Assembly (NCBI RefSeq): GCF_003315075.1
Contig: NZ_QNRJ01000013.1
Span: 1 to 49,636 of the forward strand
Source: Rossellomorea aquimaris
Lineage (GTDB): Bacteria > Bacillota > Bacilli > Bacillales > Bacillaceae_B
Length of the DNA: 49,636 nucleotides
Direction of reading: 5' to 3'
Shown one piece after another: positions 35,576 through 44,113 of the stretch; positions within the stretch are counted from its first letter, which is position 1; each line of letters starts with the position of its first letter. The notes below the pieces were generated by a model, which worked only from the letters and a program-made list of their open reading frames with translations, had not been told where the DNA came from and searched no databases. Both the position numbers and the translations under genes were made by a program.

Positions 35576-37276
35576 ATGAATGTTGAGGTTTTATTTGATG
35601 AAGAATGGAGCGAGGGTCTCGAGAATTTAATTGATAACGATGGCCCATGGGGGAATTGGGAGCTATATAAGCTGGCCATCGAATTTGAACATCATCTTGC
35701 AATTCCGAACTTTGAAGGCCTGCAAGCACCAAAACATTTGGCAAATGTCACTCCGCTCCCCCATCAGTTGGAAGCAGCAAAGCAGGTTGTCGAAACGATG
35801 AACGGAAAAGCGATCCTTGCAGATGAGGTCGGATTAGGTAAAACCATTGAAGCCGGATTGATATTGAAAGAATACATGATTAGAGGATTAGTGAAGAAAG
35901 TATTAATATTGGTTCCTGCATCCCTGGTCTCTCAATGGTCCTATGAATTGAACAGTAAGTTTTTCATTCCGGCTGTTCCGCAACGAAAAAGTTACGTATG
36001 GGATCAGTGCGATATTGTCGTATCATCCATGGATACCGCTAAGCGGAGCCCTCATCGGGAAAAGGTCTATGAACAGGACTATGATTTGGTGATTATCGAT
36101 GAAGCTCACAAACTAAAAAATCATAAAACAAAAAACTATGAATTTGTCCAAAACCTAAAAAAGAAATTCTGCTTACTGCTGACAGCGACACCTATCCAAA
36201 ATCGTGTCGAAGAGATTTTTCATCTGGTTTCTCTCCTTAAGCCGGGACATCTCGGAAATGAATCCGGTTTTTCTGAAAGATATAAAAAAGGGGACCGTAC
36301 TCTTCAAGAGGATGAACATTTAAAAAGTCTCATTAACAAAGTGATGATCCGTAACAGACGCAGCGATACGGGTATAGAATGGACAAAACGTCACGTAAAG
36401 ACTGTCTTAATCGATTTTAACGAGGCTGAAAGAGATTTATATAACAGCATCGATTTGCTCAGGGGGAACTATGATGACTGGGCTAATTCAAGCTCCTTCT
36501 CTCTATTAACGCTTCAAAGAGAAGCATGCAGCTCTCGTGAAGCAGTATTTTATACCCTTAAAAACATGCTGGAGAAAAAAGAAAACCCAACAGCAGGTTT
36601 TGAGAATACAATAGGCACTCTTATGAAAAAAGTAGAAAACGTGACAATGAACTCCAAGGCTCAGAAAGCACTTGAAATCGTCCAATCGATCAATGACAAA
36701 GTGATTATATTTACAGAGTACCGGGCAACACAGCTCTATCTGCAATGGTTCTTAAAACAGCATGGAATAAGCTCCGTACCGTTCCGAGGTGGATTTAAAC
36801 GGGGGAAAAAGGATTGGATGCGTGAACTTTTTCAAAAGCATGCACAGGTGTTAATTGCTACTGAGGCCGGAGGGGAAGGAATCAACCTCCAATTCTGTCA
36901 TCACGTGATCAACTTTGACCTGCCATGGAATCCTATGAGGTTAGAGCAGCGAATCGGTCGTGTCCACCGTCTCGGACAGACAGAGGATGTTCATATTTAC
37001 AATTTTGCTACCAAAGACACGGTAGAAGAACATATATTGAAGCTTCTTTATGAAAAAATCAATCTCTTTGAGCGGGTGATCGGAGAATTGGATGAAATCC
37101 TGACCCGCCTGGATTTCCGCGACTTCGAAGAGCATGTAACCGATATTCTTTCTTCATCCAGAACGGAAGGGGAAATGAAGATTAAAATGGAGAATTTAAC
37201 GAGTATGATTCAATTTGCCGAACAATTAAAGGAGGAGAAATCAAATGCAGCAGCACGAAATTCATCAATTTCTTGA
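35576..37276 (+). CDS. yqhH: SNF2-family helicase YqhH
   Basis: DEAD/DEAH-type SNF2 ATPase. Motif I is ADEVGLGKTIEAGLI, motif II IIDEAHKLKN, motif III LLTATPIQN, motifs V-VI EAGGEGINLQFCHHVIN and MRLEQRIGRVHRLGQ. 566 aa, similar to B. subtilis YqhH; precise substrate unknown. The start has AAGGAG about 9 bases upstream. Divergent from gcvT; forms a pair with yqhG, whose start lies inside its end. Confidence 0.93.
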   Translation: MNVEVLFDEEWSEGLENLIDNDGPWGNWELYKLAIEFEHHLAIPNFEGLQAPKHLANVTPLPHQLEAAKQVVETMNGKAILADEVGLGKTIEAGLILKEYMIRGLVKKVLILVPASLVSQWSYELNSKFFIPAVPQRKSYVWDQCDIVVSSMDTAKRSPHREKVYEQDYDLVIIDEAHKLKNHKTKNYEFVQNLKKKFCLLLTATPIQNRVEEIFHLVSLLKPGHLGNESGFSERYKKGDRTLQEDEHLKSLINKVMIRNRRSDTGIEWTKRHVKTVLIDFNEAERDLYNSIDLLRGNYDDWANSSSFSLLTLQREACSSREAVFYTLKNMLEKKENPTAGFENTIGTLMKKVENVTMNSKAQKALEIVQSINDKVIIFTEYRATQLYLQWFLKQHGISSVPFRGGFKRGKKDWMRELFQKHAQVLIATEAGGEGINLQFCHHVINFDLPWNPMRLEQRIGRVHRLGQTEDVHIYNFATKDTVEEHILKLLYEKINLFERVIGELDEILTRLDFRDFEEHVTDILSSSRTEGEMKIKMENLTSMIQFAEQLKEEKSNAAARNSSIS

Positions 37277-38036
37277 GAGATACTTCGTGGCTAATGGATG
37301 TGACCTGGTTGCGAACGGAGACGGTCATATGACCGTCCAGCTCACGATTGATTTGGATAAGGAGCTGATGAACCGTCCGTTCTACTGGCACTACCTTGAG
37401 AAAACGGGAGGTATTCCAAACCCAATGACATTATCCCTTATAACGAATCCGGATAAAGCACCTGAAGACTTAAAAGGAGAACCTATTCATTTTGGTTCTC
37501 CGCGGTTACACCAAATCTTCCATTCAACACGAAATTTAGCAGGATATATACGGTTATACGAAAACCGGCTCACACCGAGTGGTCAGCAAACCCCTCTTCA
37601 TCCATGGCTTGGACTGAATATCAAAATTTCGTATCAATCCAACCGAAAGAAAGACAGCATTCGAAGCATGGGATTGAACCTGATCAACGGAGTCATTCAG
37701 GAAAACTTTCATTCGTCATTGATGTCCAGAAACCTGACACCTAAGATTCCTGATTTCTCGTTCACATTGACACCGATCATCAAACCGAAAAGCGGAGTGA
37801 ACCGCATTCAGACTTTCCTGTATGAAGAAATTAAAAAAGAACCGGTTGAATGGGCTGAGCAGGCACGAAAGACGTGGGAGGAAGATTTACAATTGTTGAA
37901 TCACTTTTATGGAGATCAAGAGGAAAAGCCCGAATCCTATTTTATGGAACAACAAGCATTGAAAGAACAGTATGAGCCTAAGATTTCCATTGATATCATC
38001 AATGGCGGGATTTTTTATTTACAGCATTCAAGTTAA
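37245..38036 (+). CDS. yqhG: YqhG family protein
   Basis: 263-aa soluble protein matching YqhG by position and by segments such as FLERYFVANGCDLVANG, HMTVQLTIDLDKELMNRPFY, broken here for length, and INGGIFYLQ at the end. Function unknown; partner of the SNF2 protein YqhH. The ATG at 37245 has AAAGGAGGAG 6-7 bases upstream and overlaps yqhH by 32 bases in another frame. Confidence 0.9.
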   Translation: MQQHEIHQFLERYFVANGCDLVANGDGHMTVQLTIDLDKELMNRPFYWHYLEKTGGIPNPMTLSLITNPDKAPEDLKGEPIHFGSPRLHQIFHSTRNLAGYIRLYENRLTPSGQQTPLHPWLGLNIKISYQSNRKKDSIRSMGLNLINGVIQENFHSSLMSRNLTPKIPDFSFTLTPIIKPKSGVNRIQTFLYEEIKKEPVEWAEQARKTWEEDLQLLNHFYGDQEEKPESYFMEQQALKEQYEPKISIDIINGGIFYLQHSS

Positions 38037-38038
38037 CG

Positions 38039-38077
38039 GTAAACGGAGTGAGTGCATCACACACTTACTCCGTTTTA
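38039..38077 (+). terminator. yqhH-yqhG terminator
   Basis: AAACGGAGTGAGTG pairs with CACTTACTCCGTTT, followed by TTAATC on the plus strand. Confidence 0.8.
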
Positions 38078-38081
38078 ATCC

Positions 38082-38106
38082 AAAAAAAGACTGCCAAAAG
38101 GCAGCC
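38082..38106 (-). terminator. yqzE terminator
   Basis: CTGCC/GGCAG stem with a TTTT loop, followed by TCTTTTTTT on the minus strand, directly after the yqzE stop. Confidence 0.8.
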
Positions 38107-38111
38107 GTTAA

Positions 38112-38291
38112 CTATTTATTTTTCTTAAACATGATCATGAAAGCATATGGGATGATCCCGAACCAGCGAAATAGGAATGGTTCTCGCTCATTCTTCCGTT
38201 GCTTCTTTATACTTTTACGTTCATGAGGTGATTTTTCATAATGTTGGACAAATGTTTGTGTTATGAATTTAACATAATCATTCACTGACAT
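38112..38291 (-). CDS. yqzE: Small comG-associated protein YqzE
   Basis: 59-aa protein beginning MSVNDYVKFITQTFVQHYEK and ending RWFGIIPYAFMIMFKKNK, clearly the YqzE family: a charged middle and a short hydrophobic C-terminal helix (about 42-55). Known in B. subtilis at the end of the comG region; function unknown. AGGAGGTGG precedes the ATG. Here aroK is placed between it and comGG. Confidence 0.9.
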   Translation of the reverse strand: MSVNDYVKFITQTFVQHYEKSPHERKSIKKQRKNEREPFLFRWFGIIPYAFMIMFKKNK

Positions 38292-38338
38292 AAAAGCACC
38301 ACCTCCTGCTTTTATCAGTATGCCCGGGCTAAGGTAAT

Positions 38339-38848
38339 TTATTCAGCTTGCCCATCCAGATGAGGTAGTATTTCTTCAATGACCTCTTCTATCGTTTTAT
38401 TGTCTGTATGAATCGTTATGGAGCTTCCACTCTCATACAGTGGGAAGCGGAGGTTGAATAAACCCGATAAACGTTCCTTGGAGTTATTTTGTACGAGTGG
38501 ACGATTTTCATCGCCTTCTAAACGGGACCATAATGAAGCAAAAGGACAAGTCAGGTGGAATACAAAGTCCTGTTGTCGTAAGATCTCCCGGTTCTCTTCC
38601 CTTTCAATCACTCCGCCACCCGTGGTGATAATCGCTTGCTTGTTGGCTAACTCAAGGAGCACTTTGTTTTCCAAATCCCTGAAATATTGTTCTCCCTGCT
38701 GGTTGAAGATTTCTTTAATAGACTTTTTCTCTTTGTGTTCAATGTAACTGTCCATATCAATGACCGGTAGATTCACTAGTTCCCCAAGATGCTTCCCAAT
38801 CGTCGTTTTTCCTACCCCCATAAATCCAATAAAGAAAATCGGTTTCAT
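38339..38848 (-). CDS. aroK: Shikimate kinase
   Basis: Phosphorylates shikimate at O3. P-loop GFMGVGKTTIGKHLG, shikimate-binding DMDSYIEHKE and TTGGGVIERE, lid region GDENRPLVQ. 169 aa, typical. Its ribosome site GGGAG lies just after the comGG stop, so it may be transcribed with comG; this placement differs from B. subtilis. Confidence 0.96.
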   Translation of the reverse strand: MKPIFFIGFMGVGKTTIGKHLGELVNLPVIDMDSYIEHKEKKSIKEIFNQQGEQYFRDLENKVLLELANKQAIITTGGGVIEREENREILRQQDFVFHLTCPFASLWSRLEGDENRPLVQNNSKERLSGLFNLRFPLYESGSSITIHTDNKTIEEVIEEILPHLDGQAE

Positions 38849-38851
38849 ATT

Positions 38852-39205
38852 CTACTCCCAACTTATTATGTGTTTTGTTTCCCTATTATACACAACCGTC
38901 GTTGGAAGAAAAAGCTCCTCATCCCGTTTGAAGGTCACTTCCAATCGTATTTCATCCTGGTTGACCATTTCGCTGTGGGTCAAGATTTCACCATAATTCC
39001 CTTTCAATTGTTTGGAAGTAAGCATCCCACCCTCCATCTCCAACAGGATAGCATGGGACACACTCACGTTTCTTTCATAAATGTTTTTCATATTTGTTAA
39101 GTATAGATATTTACTAATGAAAAGATCCTTCGCAGCAAACCCTATCGATAACACAAACATTAGAAGCAATAAAGTATAGGGCAAAATGAATCCCTTATTG
39201 TTCAG
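38852..39205 (-). CDS. comGG: Competence minor pseudopilin ComGG, apparent CTG start
   Basis: Minor pseudopilin of the DNA-uptake pilus. From the CTG at 39205 the product reads (M)NNKGFILPYTLLLLMFVLSIGFAA: a pre-pilin peptidase-like KG/F site and one hydrophobic helix. AAGGAG lies 9 bases before this CTG, inside comGF; no ATG, GTG or TTG fits. The glutamate usually at +5 of class III signals is not present, as in other ComGG. 117 aa (B. subtilis 124). The frame extends far upstream only as overlap with comGF. Confidence 0.78.
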   Translation of the reverse strand: MNNKGFILPYTLLLLMFVLSIGFAAKDLFISKYLYLTNMKNIYERNVSVSHAILLEMEGGMLTSKQLKGNYGEILTHSEMVNQDEIRLEVTFKRDEELFLPTTVVYNRETKHIISWE

Positions 39206-39659
39206 GCATTCCTTCTCCTTGTTCGGTTGAAAAGTAAAAGAATTCCCCCTCCACTTCTTCTCCCCCCACAAACTCCAAATCCATATGCACTCCCTGGTTA
39301 ATGGATGCAAAGCTAAATGAATCCACTGACTGCAGAACCACTTCATGACCTTGATTATTTACCCTCCTTCGAATGGAATGATTATACTTTTCATACGAAA
39401 TGGATTCACCACTCACCAGAAAAGAGATCTTATCGTGAGTGATCACTACACTTTCTCCTTTCCATAATTCATTCCTCAGGCTTTCATTGAATAGATTCCA
39501 TTCATAATAATGGGGAGGAACCATATCCTGTTTAATCGTAGAGAAACCCTTCATGATGAGAGGGATGCATAGTGAAATCATGCAAAATACTGTAAAGCTT
39601 AACAGAGCCTCGATCAGTGTATATCCTTGGTTATTCAGCCTTTGAGATACAGACTTCAT
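39195..39659 (-). CDS. comGF: Competence minor pseudopilin ComGF
   Basis: Class III signal QRLNNQG/YTLIEALLSFTVF with a following hydrophobic helix, then a soluble domain ending VEGEFFYFSTEQGEGMPEQ. The ATG at 39659 has AGAGGTG 9 bases upstream and overlaps comGE by 29 bases; an ATG at 39704 is a possible longer start. 154 aa. Confidence 0.88.
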   Translation of the reverse strand: MKSVSQRLNNQGYTLIEALLSFTVFCMISLCIPLIMKGFSTIKQDMVPPHYYEWNLFNESLRNELWKGESVVITHDKISFLVSGESISYEKYNHSIRRRVNNQGHEVVLQSVDSFSFASINQGVHMDLEFVGGEEVEGEFFYFSTEQGEGMPEQ

Positions 39660-39957
39660 GGGGATCTGCACCTCTTTTATGATATTGGACACACGCTTCT
39701 TCATTGCCTCCCCCTTTCCAATCGAGTTCATACCTGACTCCTTTATACATTCTGGTATGATCCTCATACTCGTGACTGACGATTGCCTTCTCCACCCCTT
39801 CTTCAAGAAATTTCAAAGCCTCCACCTCATACTGAAGTCGTTGAAGTTGGGAAGCATAGTCAATGAGAAATGGGATAAATACGCCTGCAATCATAAGGAT
39901 GCAGCTGAAGGCAATAAGGGTTTCCGGAAGTGAGAAACCTTTAGTATTCTTGTACAT
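39631..39957 (-). CDS. comGE: Competence minor pseudopilin ComGE
   Basis: MYKNTKG/FSLPETLIAFSCILM carries the pre-pilin peptidase site and N-terminal helix; the +5 Glu is present. The ATG at 39957 has AAGGGAG upstream and overlaps comGD by 17 bases. 108 aa. Confidence 0.9.
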   Translation of the reverse strand: MYKNTKGFSLPETLIAFSCILMIAGVFIPFLIDYASQLQRLQYEVEALKFLEEGVEKAIVSHEYEDHTRMYKGVRYELDWKGGGNEEACVQYHKRGADPHEVCISKAE

Positions 39958-40384
39958 AAAATCTCCCTTGCCCAATTTGAAACATGAGCTGAATCATGGT
40001 ATCCCCCATTTTAAAGTTCAGCTTGCCGAATCGGTTTGTATTTCCATTCGGGTAGAATGTGATGTCTCCCAAGCTGTTGATTGATGTAATCTGAATGGAA
40101 GATGAAATCTCTCTTGTGACGATTGTTTGTCTAGTAGCAGTTTTCGCCACGTATTTATTTGTTATGGGGTAAAAAGTCACGGTGATGGGAACCTGGTGTC
40201 TAATGCTGTAGCTTTGGATCTGATAGAGGTCTGATTGGAGCTGGGAAAGAAATAAGTCCTTTTCATTACCTTCTTTCATGGGCAGGATGGAAAAGCTGAC
40301 CCAAGAAAGAAGGGTCGTGAAAATCAATAAGACGACAAGCATCTCAATAAGGGTATACCCTGCTTCCCCCATTTCTTTCTTCAT
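39941..40384 (-). CDS. comGD: Competence minor pseudopilin ComGD
   Basis: MKKEMGEAG/YTLIEMLVVLLIF is a standard class III signal and helix, followed by a pilin-like domain (ITFYPNGNTNRFGKLNF, typical of GspH/FimT). 147 aa. Start overlaps the comGC stop (TTAATGA), so translation is coupled. Confidence 0.93.
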   Translation of the reverse strand: MKKEMGEAGYTLIEMLVVLLIFTTLLSWVSFSILPMKEGNEKDLFLSQLQSDLYQIQSYSIRHQVPITVTFYPITNKYVAKTATRQTIVTREISSSIQITSINSLGDITFYPNGNTNRFGKLNFKMGDTMIQLMFQIGQGRFYVQEY

Positions 40385-40689
40385 TAATTAGAGGCTACCT
40401 TCCCTTCGGCATCAATGGTGATGGCACTACCGTCGGGGCAGGCTTTATAATCCTCATTTAAATACCCATCTGTGACGAGGGTATCTATGGTGACCGGAAG
40501 CGCATTCCCATCCATTTTGTAGGCCTCCACCTGGCCTTCCACCATGTGGACAAATGCTTCGCATCCTTTCGAGTTAATGGAATTGCTTTGGTTGGTGACG
40601 TTGGGGATTGTAATAAAAAGCAATACAGATATGACTAATAGAACAATCATCATTTCAATCAGGGTGAAGCCTTTTTGGTTTTTGAGCAT
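40384..40689 (-). CDS. comGC: Competence major pseudopilin ComGC
   Basis: Main subunit of the competence pseudopilus. MLKNQKG/FTLIEMMIVLLVISVLL is cleaved by ComC before Phe; two cysteines (SKGCEAF, KACPDG) can form the intramolecular disulfide made by BdbDC. The ATG at 40689 has AAGGAGG 8 bases upstream. 101 aa, as expected. About 100 bases separate it from comGB. Confidence 0.96.
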   Translation of the reverse strand: MLKNQKGFTLIEMMIVLLVISVLLFITIPNVTNQSNSINSKGCEAFVHMVEGQVEAYKMDGNALPVTIDTLVTDGYLNEDYKACPDGSAITIDAEGKVASN

Positions 40690-40787
40690 GGTGTTCCTCC
40701 TTGGGTTTTGGGTATTTGTGACTATGGTGAACGACGAAATGCATTTATTTTGCTGAATGCAGGAATTGGCTATATTCAGATATTTCC

Positions 40788-41810
40788 CTAAATCCCCTGC
40801 ATCATCTGAAATAACGGCATCATAATGGAGAAGTAAATCGCCATGATGAAAAGACCTACAAAAGTGAAAATCATGGGCTGAATATATTTTAGCAGTGCAT
40901 TGGTATTCTCCTCTAATTCTTGAAAGCATATCTCGCTATAAAGTCGCAGCTCTTCTGCTAATCGTCCGTTGGATTGCCCGTGATGCACCACAAAGGGTAA
41001 CTCTTTTTGAAAAAACGGAAGCGAGGAGAAACATTCATGAAATGGTTTTCCTTCTTTTAATCCCTTGATCAATCTTTTTGAAATGAATTGTAGGGTTGGT
41101 CGGAAGGATTGACTTTCGATGATGAGAAGGGACTCTGTGATGGATACTCCGCTTGTGAGAAGGAAGCTTAGTTCCCTGGCAAAAAAGTGTGAATGACCAA
41201 GCCTTAAATAATTTGAAAGATAAGGAATTTTGCATAGGGTGACTGATATTTTAATAGGAGAAATTCTTTTTTTGAATAGGAAGAATAATATGGTGAAGAT
41301 AATGAGTGATAGTAAAAAGCTACTAAAAATCATTGGGAAGCTTTCGATGAAGTGTATGAGGTAATTTAGATTCGCTGAAGGTTCATATCCAATAGAAGTA
41401 TACAGAGACTGAAATCTTGGAAATAGCACTTTTCTTAGTAAGACCATCATTAATATCGAGACGATGATGAGCATTAATGGATACTGAATGACTTGTTGAA
41501 TTCTCTGCTGGTTTTTCCTTCTTTTTATCAGATAGTTTCCCGCCTCTGATAGAGTGTGACCCATTTGACCATGATGCTCGGCGAAATAAATCTGTGCACT
41601 GACGTGACTCGGGATATTCAGCTGTTTGTTGATGACGGAAGAGACGGACTCTCCTTTTTGCAAGGATCCAATCATTCTCTTTTTTAATTTGATCGTATTC
41701 TTTTCTTTAGGGAGCAGGAGAAAATCGATGGCTTCCGAAAAGCTATACCCCTTTTGGAGAAGGTCTCCAAGTCTTTTAAGAAACTTTCCTTGATCATCGC
41801 TTTTCTTCAT
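40788..41810 (-). CDS. comGB: Competence pilus platform protein ComGB
   Basis: Inner-membrane GspF/PilC-like platform for pseudopilus assembly. Two GspF repeats (LLQKGYSFSEAIDFLL and LLTSGVSITESLLII at their starts) and three membrane helices (about 115-140, 165-190, and the C-terminal IFTFVGLFIMAIYFSIMMPL). The ATG at 41810 lies in the end of comGA; 340 aa. Confidence 0.94.
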   Translation of the reverse strand: MKKSDDQGKFLKRLGDLLQKGYSFSEAIDFLLLPKEKNTIKLKKRMIGSLQKGESVSSVINKQLNIPSHVSAQIYFAEHHGQMGHTLSEAGNYLIKRRKNQQRIQQVIQYPLMLIIVSILMMVLLRKVLFPRFQSLYTSIGYEPSANLNYLIHFIESFPMIFSSFLLSLIIFTILFFLFKKRISPIKISVTLCKIPYLSNYLRLGHSHFFARELSFLLTSGVSITESLLIIESQSFRPTLQFISKRLIKGLKEGKPFHECFSSLPFFQKELPFVVHHGQSNGRLAEELRLYSEICFQELEENTNALLKYIQPMIFTFVGLFIMAIYFSIMMPLFQMMQGI

Positions 41811-42837
41811 GTACCCATTTCCTATATTCAAGTTCTGAAACAAATCCTAGTGCCACCCCCTTATTGATCAAGGTCTGGAGTGTATGATACTGATACTGGA
41901 CCGACTCCCCCTTCGCCTCCTTTAATACTTCTTTCAAAGCACTTCCGGTTACAATTTCATATACAGATGCCATGTTCAGAGTTTTTACCCGATGGCATTT
42001 CCCACCACACTCTGCTTTGCAAACCGGACACACTAACCTTAGTAATCTCTGGGCTGAAACGGCCAGTAATGTCTGTTCAATGTCATGCCACTCTACTCCT
42101 AACTCCATTAAACGATAGATCGCCCCTTTTGCATCCCTCGTATGCATCGTTGAAATGACCAAATGACCAGTTAAGCTCGCCCTTATTGCAATCTCCGCCG
42201 TTTCCCGATCGCGGATCTCCCCTACCATGATAATATCCGGGTCGTGTCGTAAAATCGCTTTTAAGCCGGTGGAGTACGTTATCCCGGCTTTTTCATTCAC
42301 TTGTATCTGTACCATATCCTCATGCATCTTCTCCACGGGATCTTCCAGTGTGATCACATTGCGGTTCAAGGCTGCAGAACAGTGGTGAACAAGGGAATAC
42401 AAAGTCGTTGTTTTCCCACTGCCGGTCGGTCCTGTGAACAAAATGAGACCATGAGAATACATCAGTAGTGCGAGTAATTTTTTTGCAGATGAAGGATACA
42501 GGGACATTTTATCGATTGGTATCTGATACTTTTGGGGGAGTATTCGAATGACGAGACTTTCTTTTAAATGAGTGGTTGGTAAGGTAGATATTCTGAGAGA
42601 TAGAGGTGTATTACGAACGGTAAGACTGAAGGAACCACTTTGCGGCATTCGTTTTTCTCCAATGTCCATGGAAGCCATGAACTTTAAATGGGCTATCAAT
42701 CGTTCTGCCTGATCCGGATCAATCGTCTGGAACGGTACTAATACCCCGAGCTTTCTAAACTGAATCAAGTAATCTTTCGTTCTGGGTATGACATGAACAT
42801 CTGTCGCATCACTGCTGAATGCTTCTCCAATCATCAC
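41794..42837 (-). CDS. comGA: Competence pilus assembly ATPase ComGA (start uncertain)
   Basis: GspE/PilT-family hexameric ATPase. Walker A FTGPTGSGKTTTLYSLV, Asp box region RNVITLEDPVEK, Walker B LRHDPDIIMVGEIRDRETAE, His box LVISTMHTRD. A Cys cluster CPVCKAECGGKC follows. As called from GTG at 42837 it is 347 aa. Homologous residues (IFHSVESLSE) continue upstream in frame, but the well-placed ATG at 42871 (after GAAAGGTGG) is one base out of frame; see findings. First gene of comG. Confidence 0.9.
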   Translation of the reverse strand: MMIGEAFSSDATDVHVIPRTKDYLIQFRKLGVLVPFQTIDPDQAERLIAHLKFMASMDIGEKRMPQSGSFSLTVRNTPLSLRISTLPTTHLKESLVIRILPQKYQIPIDKMSLYPSSAKKLLALLMYSHGLILFTGPTGSGKTTTLYSLVHHCSAALNRNVITLEDPVEKMHEDMVQIQVNEKAGITYSTGLKAILRHDPDIIMVGEIRDRETAEIAIRASLTGHLVISTMHTRDAKGAIYRLMELGVEWHDIEQTLLAVSAQRLLRLVCPVCKAECGGKCHRVKTLNMASVYEIVTGSALKEVLKEAKGESVQYQYHTLQTLINKGVALGFVSELEYRKWVHEEKR

Positions 42838-42921
42838 TTCCGATAGGGATTCTACTGAGTGAAATATACATTGGCACCACCTTTCTGTTTTCCTAACTTA
42901 AGATATACGACATTAATTTAC

Positions 42922-42951
42922 AAAATCCTTCTTTTTCTTAAAAATTTTTAA
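42922..42951 (-). promoter_or_regulatory. Possible ComK AT-boxes upstream of comGA
   Basis: Two A/T blocks (AAAA-6-TTTT at 42922-42935 and AAAAATTTTTAA at 42940-42951) lie about 50-80 bases upstream of the ComGA ATG. They only roughly match the K-box AAAA-N5-TTTT. Confidence 0.25.
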
Positions 42952-43065
42952 TGGAAATCATTTCTTCCATGCTCGTACCCCACACCAGTCATTCACACAT
43001 TTCCCCCTCGCCCATATACATAAAAAGAATAAATATCATAAAATCGAAAGTCGTGACGATATCCC

Positions 43066-43704
43066 ATGAGTAAATACATGGATTACACCTCTGATGAAGC
43101 ACAATTCTCTTTTGATGTGAATAAAAGTCCCTTATATAAAAAAGACAATGAAAATTTAATAAATATCTTAGGGGTAAATCAGTTGAATACATTGGATAAC
43201 TCTTCGCTGCTTGATATCTATTTAAGTAAGCATAATTTTGTGGAACCACACTACCATCAGAACGCAGCTGAACTGGTTTATTGTATTTCTGGGGGAGCTA
43301 CCGTTTCCATGCTCAATCCATTTACAAAACAAATTCTGAATTACCGTATCTCTCCAGGACAGGTAGCCAATGTCCCACAAGGCTGGTGGCATTATGAGGA
43401 AGCCTCCCAAGATCAAACTCACCTTTTGGCCATTTTCAACGCCCCTACCCCGGAAGTAGTACTTGGTTCAGATATCTTAAAGTTAACGCCATCAAGTGTC
43501 ATGGCTTACAATTATTGTATGGATGAAGCCGAATGGATAAAAACGACTGAAAAAGTGAAACCAAGTACTTACATTGGTCCGGCTTGCCTAGAACCTCAAA
43601 GGCATTCATCTACACGACAGTCCCATTTCACCTATTCCCCATACCACTATCAATATCAACCAAACCCTTATTATTATCGTCAGTGCGTTCCCAAAACCTT
43701 TTAG
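43066..43704 (+). CDS. Cupin-domain protein with Tyr/His/Pro-rich tail
   Basis: One cupin domain (about 50-135) with the metal motif EPHYHQNAAELVYCISGGA (two His and a Glu in context) and the second motif region GQVANVPQGWWHYEEA. Resembles half of an oxalate decarboxylase-type bicupin. The last 40 residues are rich in Tyr, His, Gln and Pro (YSPYHYQYQPNPYYYRQ), a composition seen in spore-coat proteins, so a spore surface role is possible; this is inference. No clear ribosome site; a CATATACATA sequence about 60 bases upstream is weakly like a sporulation -10. 212 aa. Confidence 0.75.
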   Translation: MSKYMDYTSDEAQFSFDVNKSPLYKKDNENLINILGVNQLNTLDNSSLLDIYLSKHNFVEPHYHQNAAELVYCISGGATVSMLNPFTKQILNYRISPGQVANVPQGWWHYEEASQDQTHLLAIFNAPTPEVVLGSDILKLTPSSVMAYNYCMDEAEWIKTTEKVKPSTYIGPACLEPQRHSSTRQSHFTYSPYHYQYQPNPYYYRQCVPKTF

Positions 43705-43786
43705 AAAGCGGAAGGAAATTTGTTATAAGATCAAATGAATAGAATTTCTAAATACAACCATACTATATTTTGTAAACACGATTCAA

Positions 43787-43858
43787 TGGGCTATAGCCAA
43801 GCGGTAAGGCATCGCACTTTGACTGCGACATGCGTTGGTTCGAATCCAGCTAGCCCAG
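43787..43858 (+). tRNA. tRNA-Gln (UUG)
   Basis: 72-nt cloverleaf: acceptor TGGGCTA/TAGCCCA, anticodon stem TCGCA/TGCGA with loop CTTTGAC (anticodon TTG), T arm GTTGG TTCGAAT CCAGC. Discriminator G; CCA is not encoded. It stands alone, followed after 4 bases by a repeat array. Confidence 0.97.
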
Positions 43859-43862
43859 TATT

Positions 43863-43982
43863 AAAAGCGGAGGCGGCTTGTTCTGCCCCGACAAGCATAA
43901 GGCGAAGCTGCTGAAAAGGCGGCTTTTTGCCTTTTTGGCAACTTTGACTTATGACCTCGAGGGGCTAGCCGCCGGAGCTGGA
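43863..43982 (+). repeat. Hairpin repeat C1 (full, type I)
   Basis: Outer stem GGCGGCT/AGCCGCC and CCCC/GGGG; inner AAGCTGC.../GGCAACTT with one mismatch; centre AAAGGC/GCCTTT. Nearly identical to C3. Begins 4 bases after tRNA-Gln. Confidence 0.88.
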
Positions 43983-43988
43983 TATTAG

Positions 43989-44109
43989 AAAAGCGGAAGG
44001 GCTTTGTTCAGAGGCGACAAGCATAAGATGAGGCACCCGGAAAGGCGTTTTTTGCCTTTTTGGGTGCCTTATCTTATGACCTCGAGCCTCTAAGCCCTGG
44101 AGCTGGACA
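43989..44109 (+). repeat. Hairpin repeat C2 (full, type II)
   Basis: Outer stem AGGGCTT/AAGCCCT and GAGGC/GCCTC, replacing the type I pairs; inner CATAAGATGAGGCACCC pairs with GGGTGCCTTATCTTATG with a G-T wobble. Nearly identical to C4. Confidence 0.88.
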
Positions 44110-44113
44110 ATCT

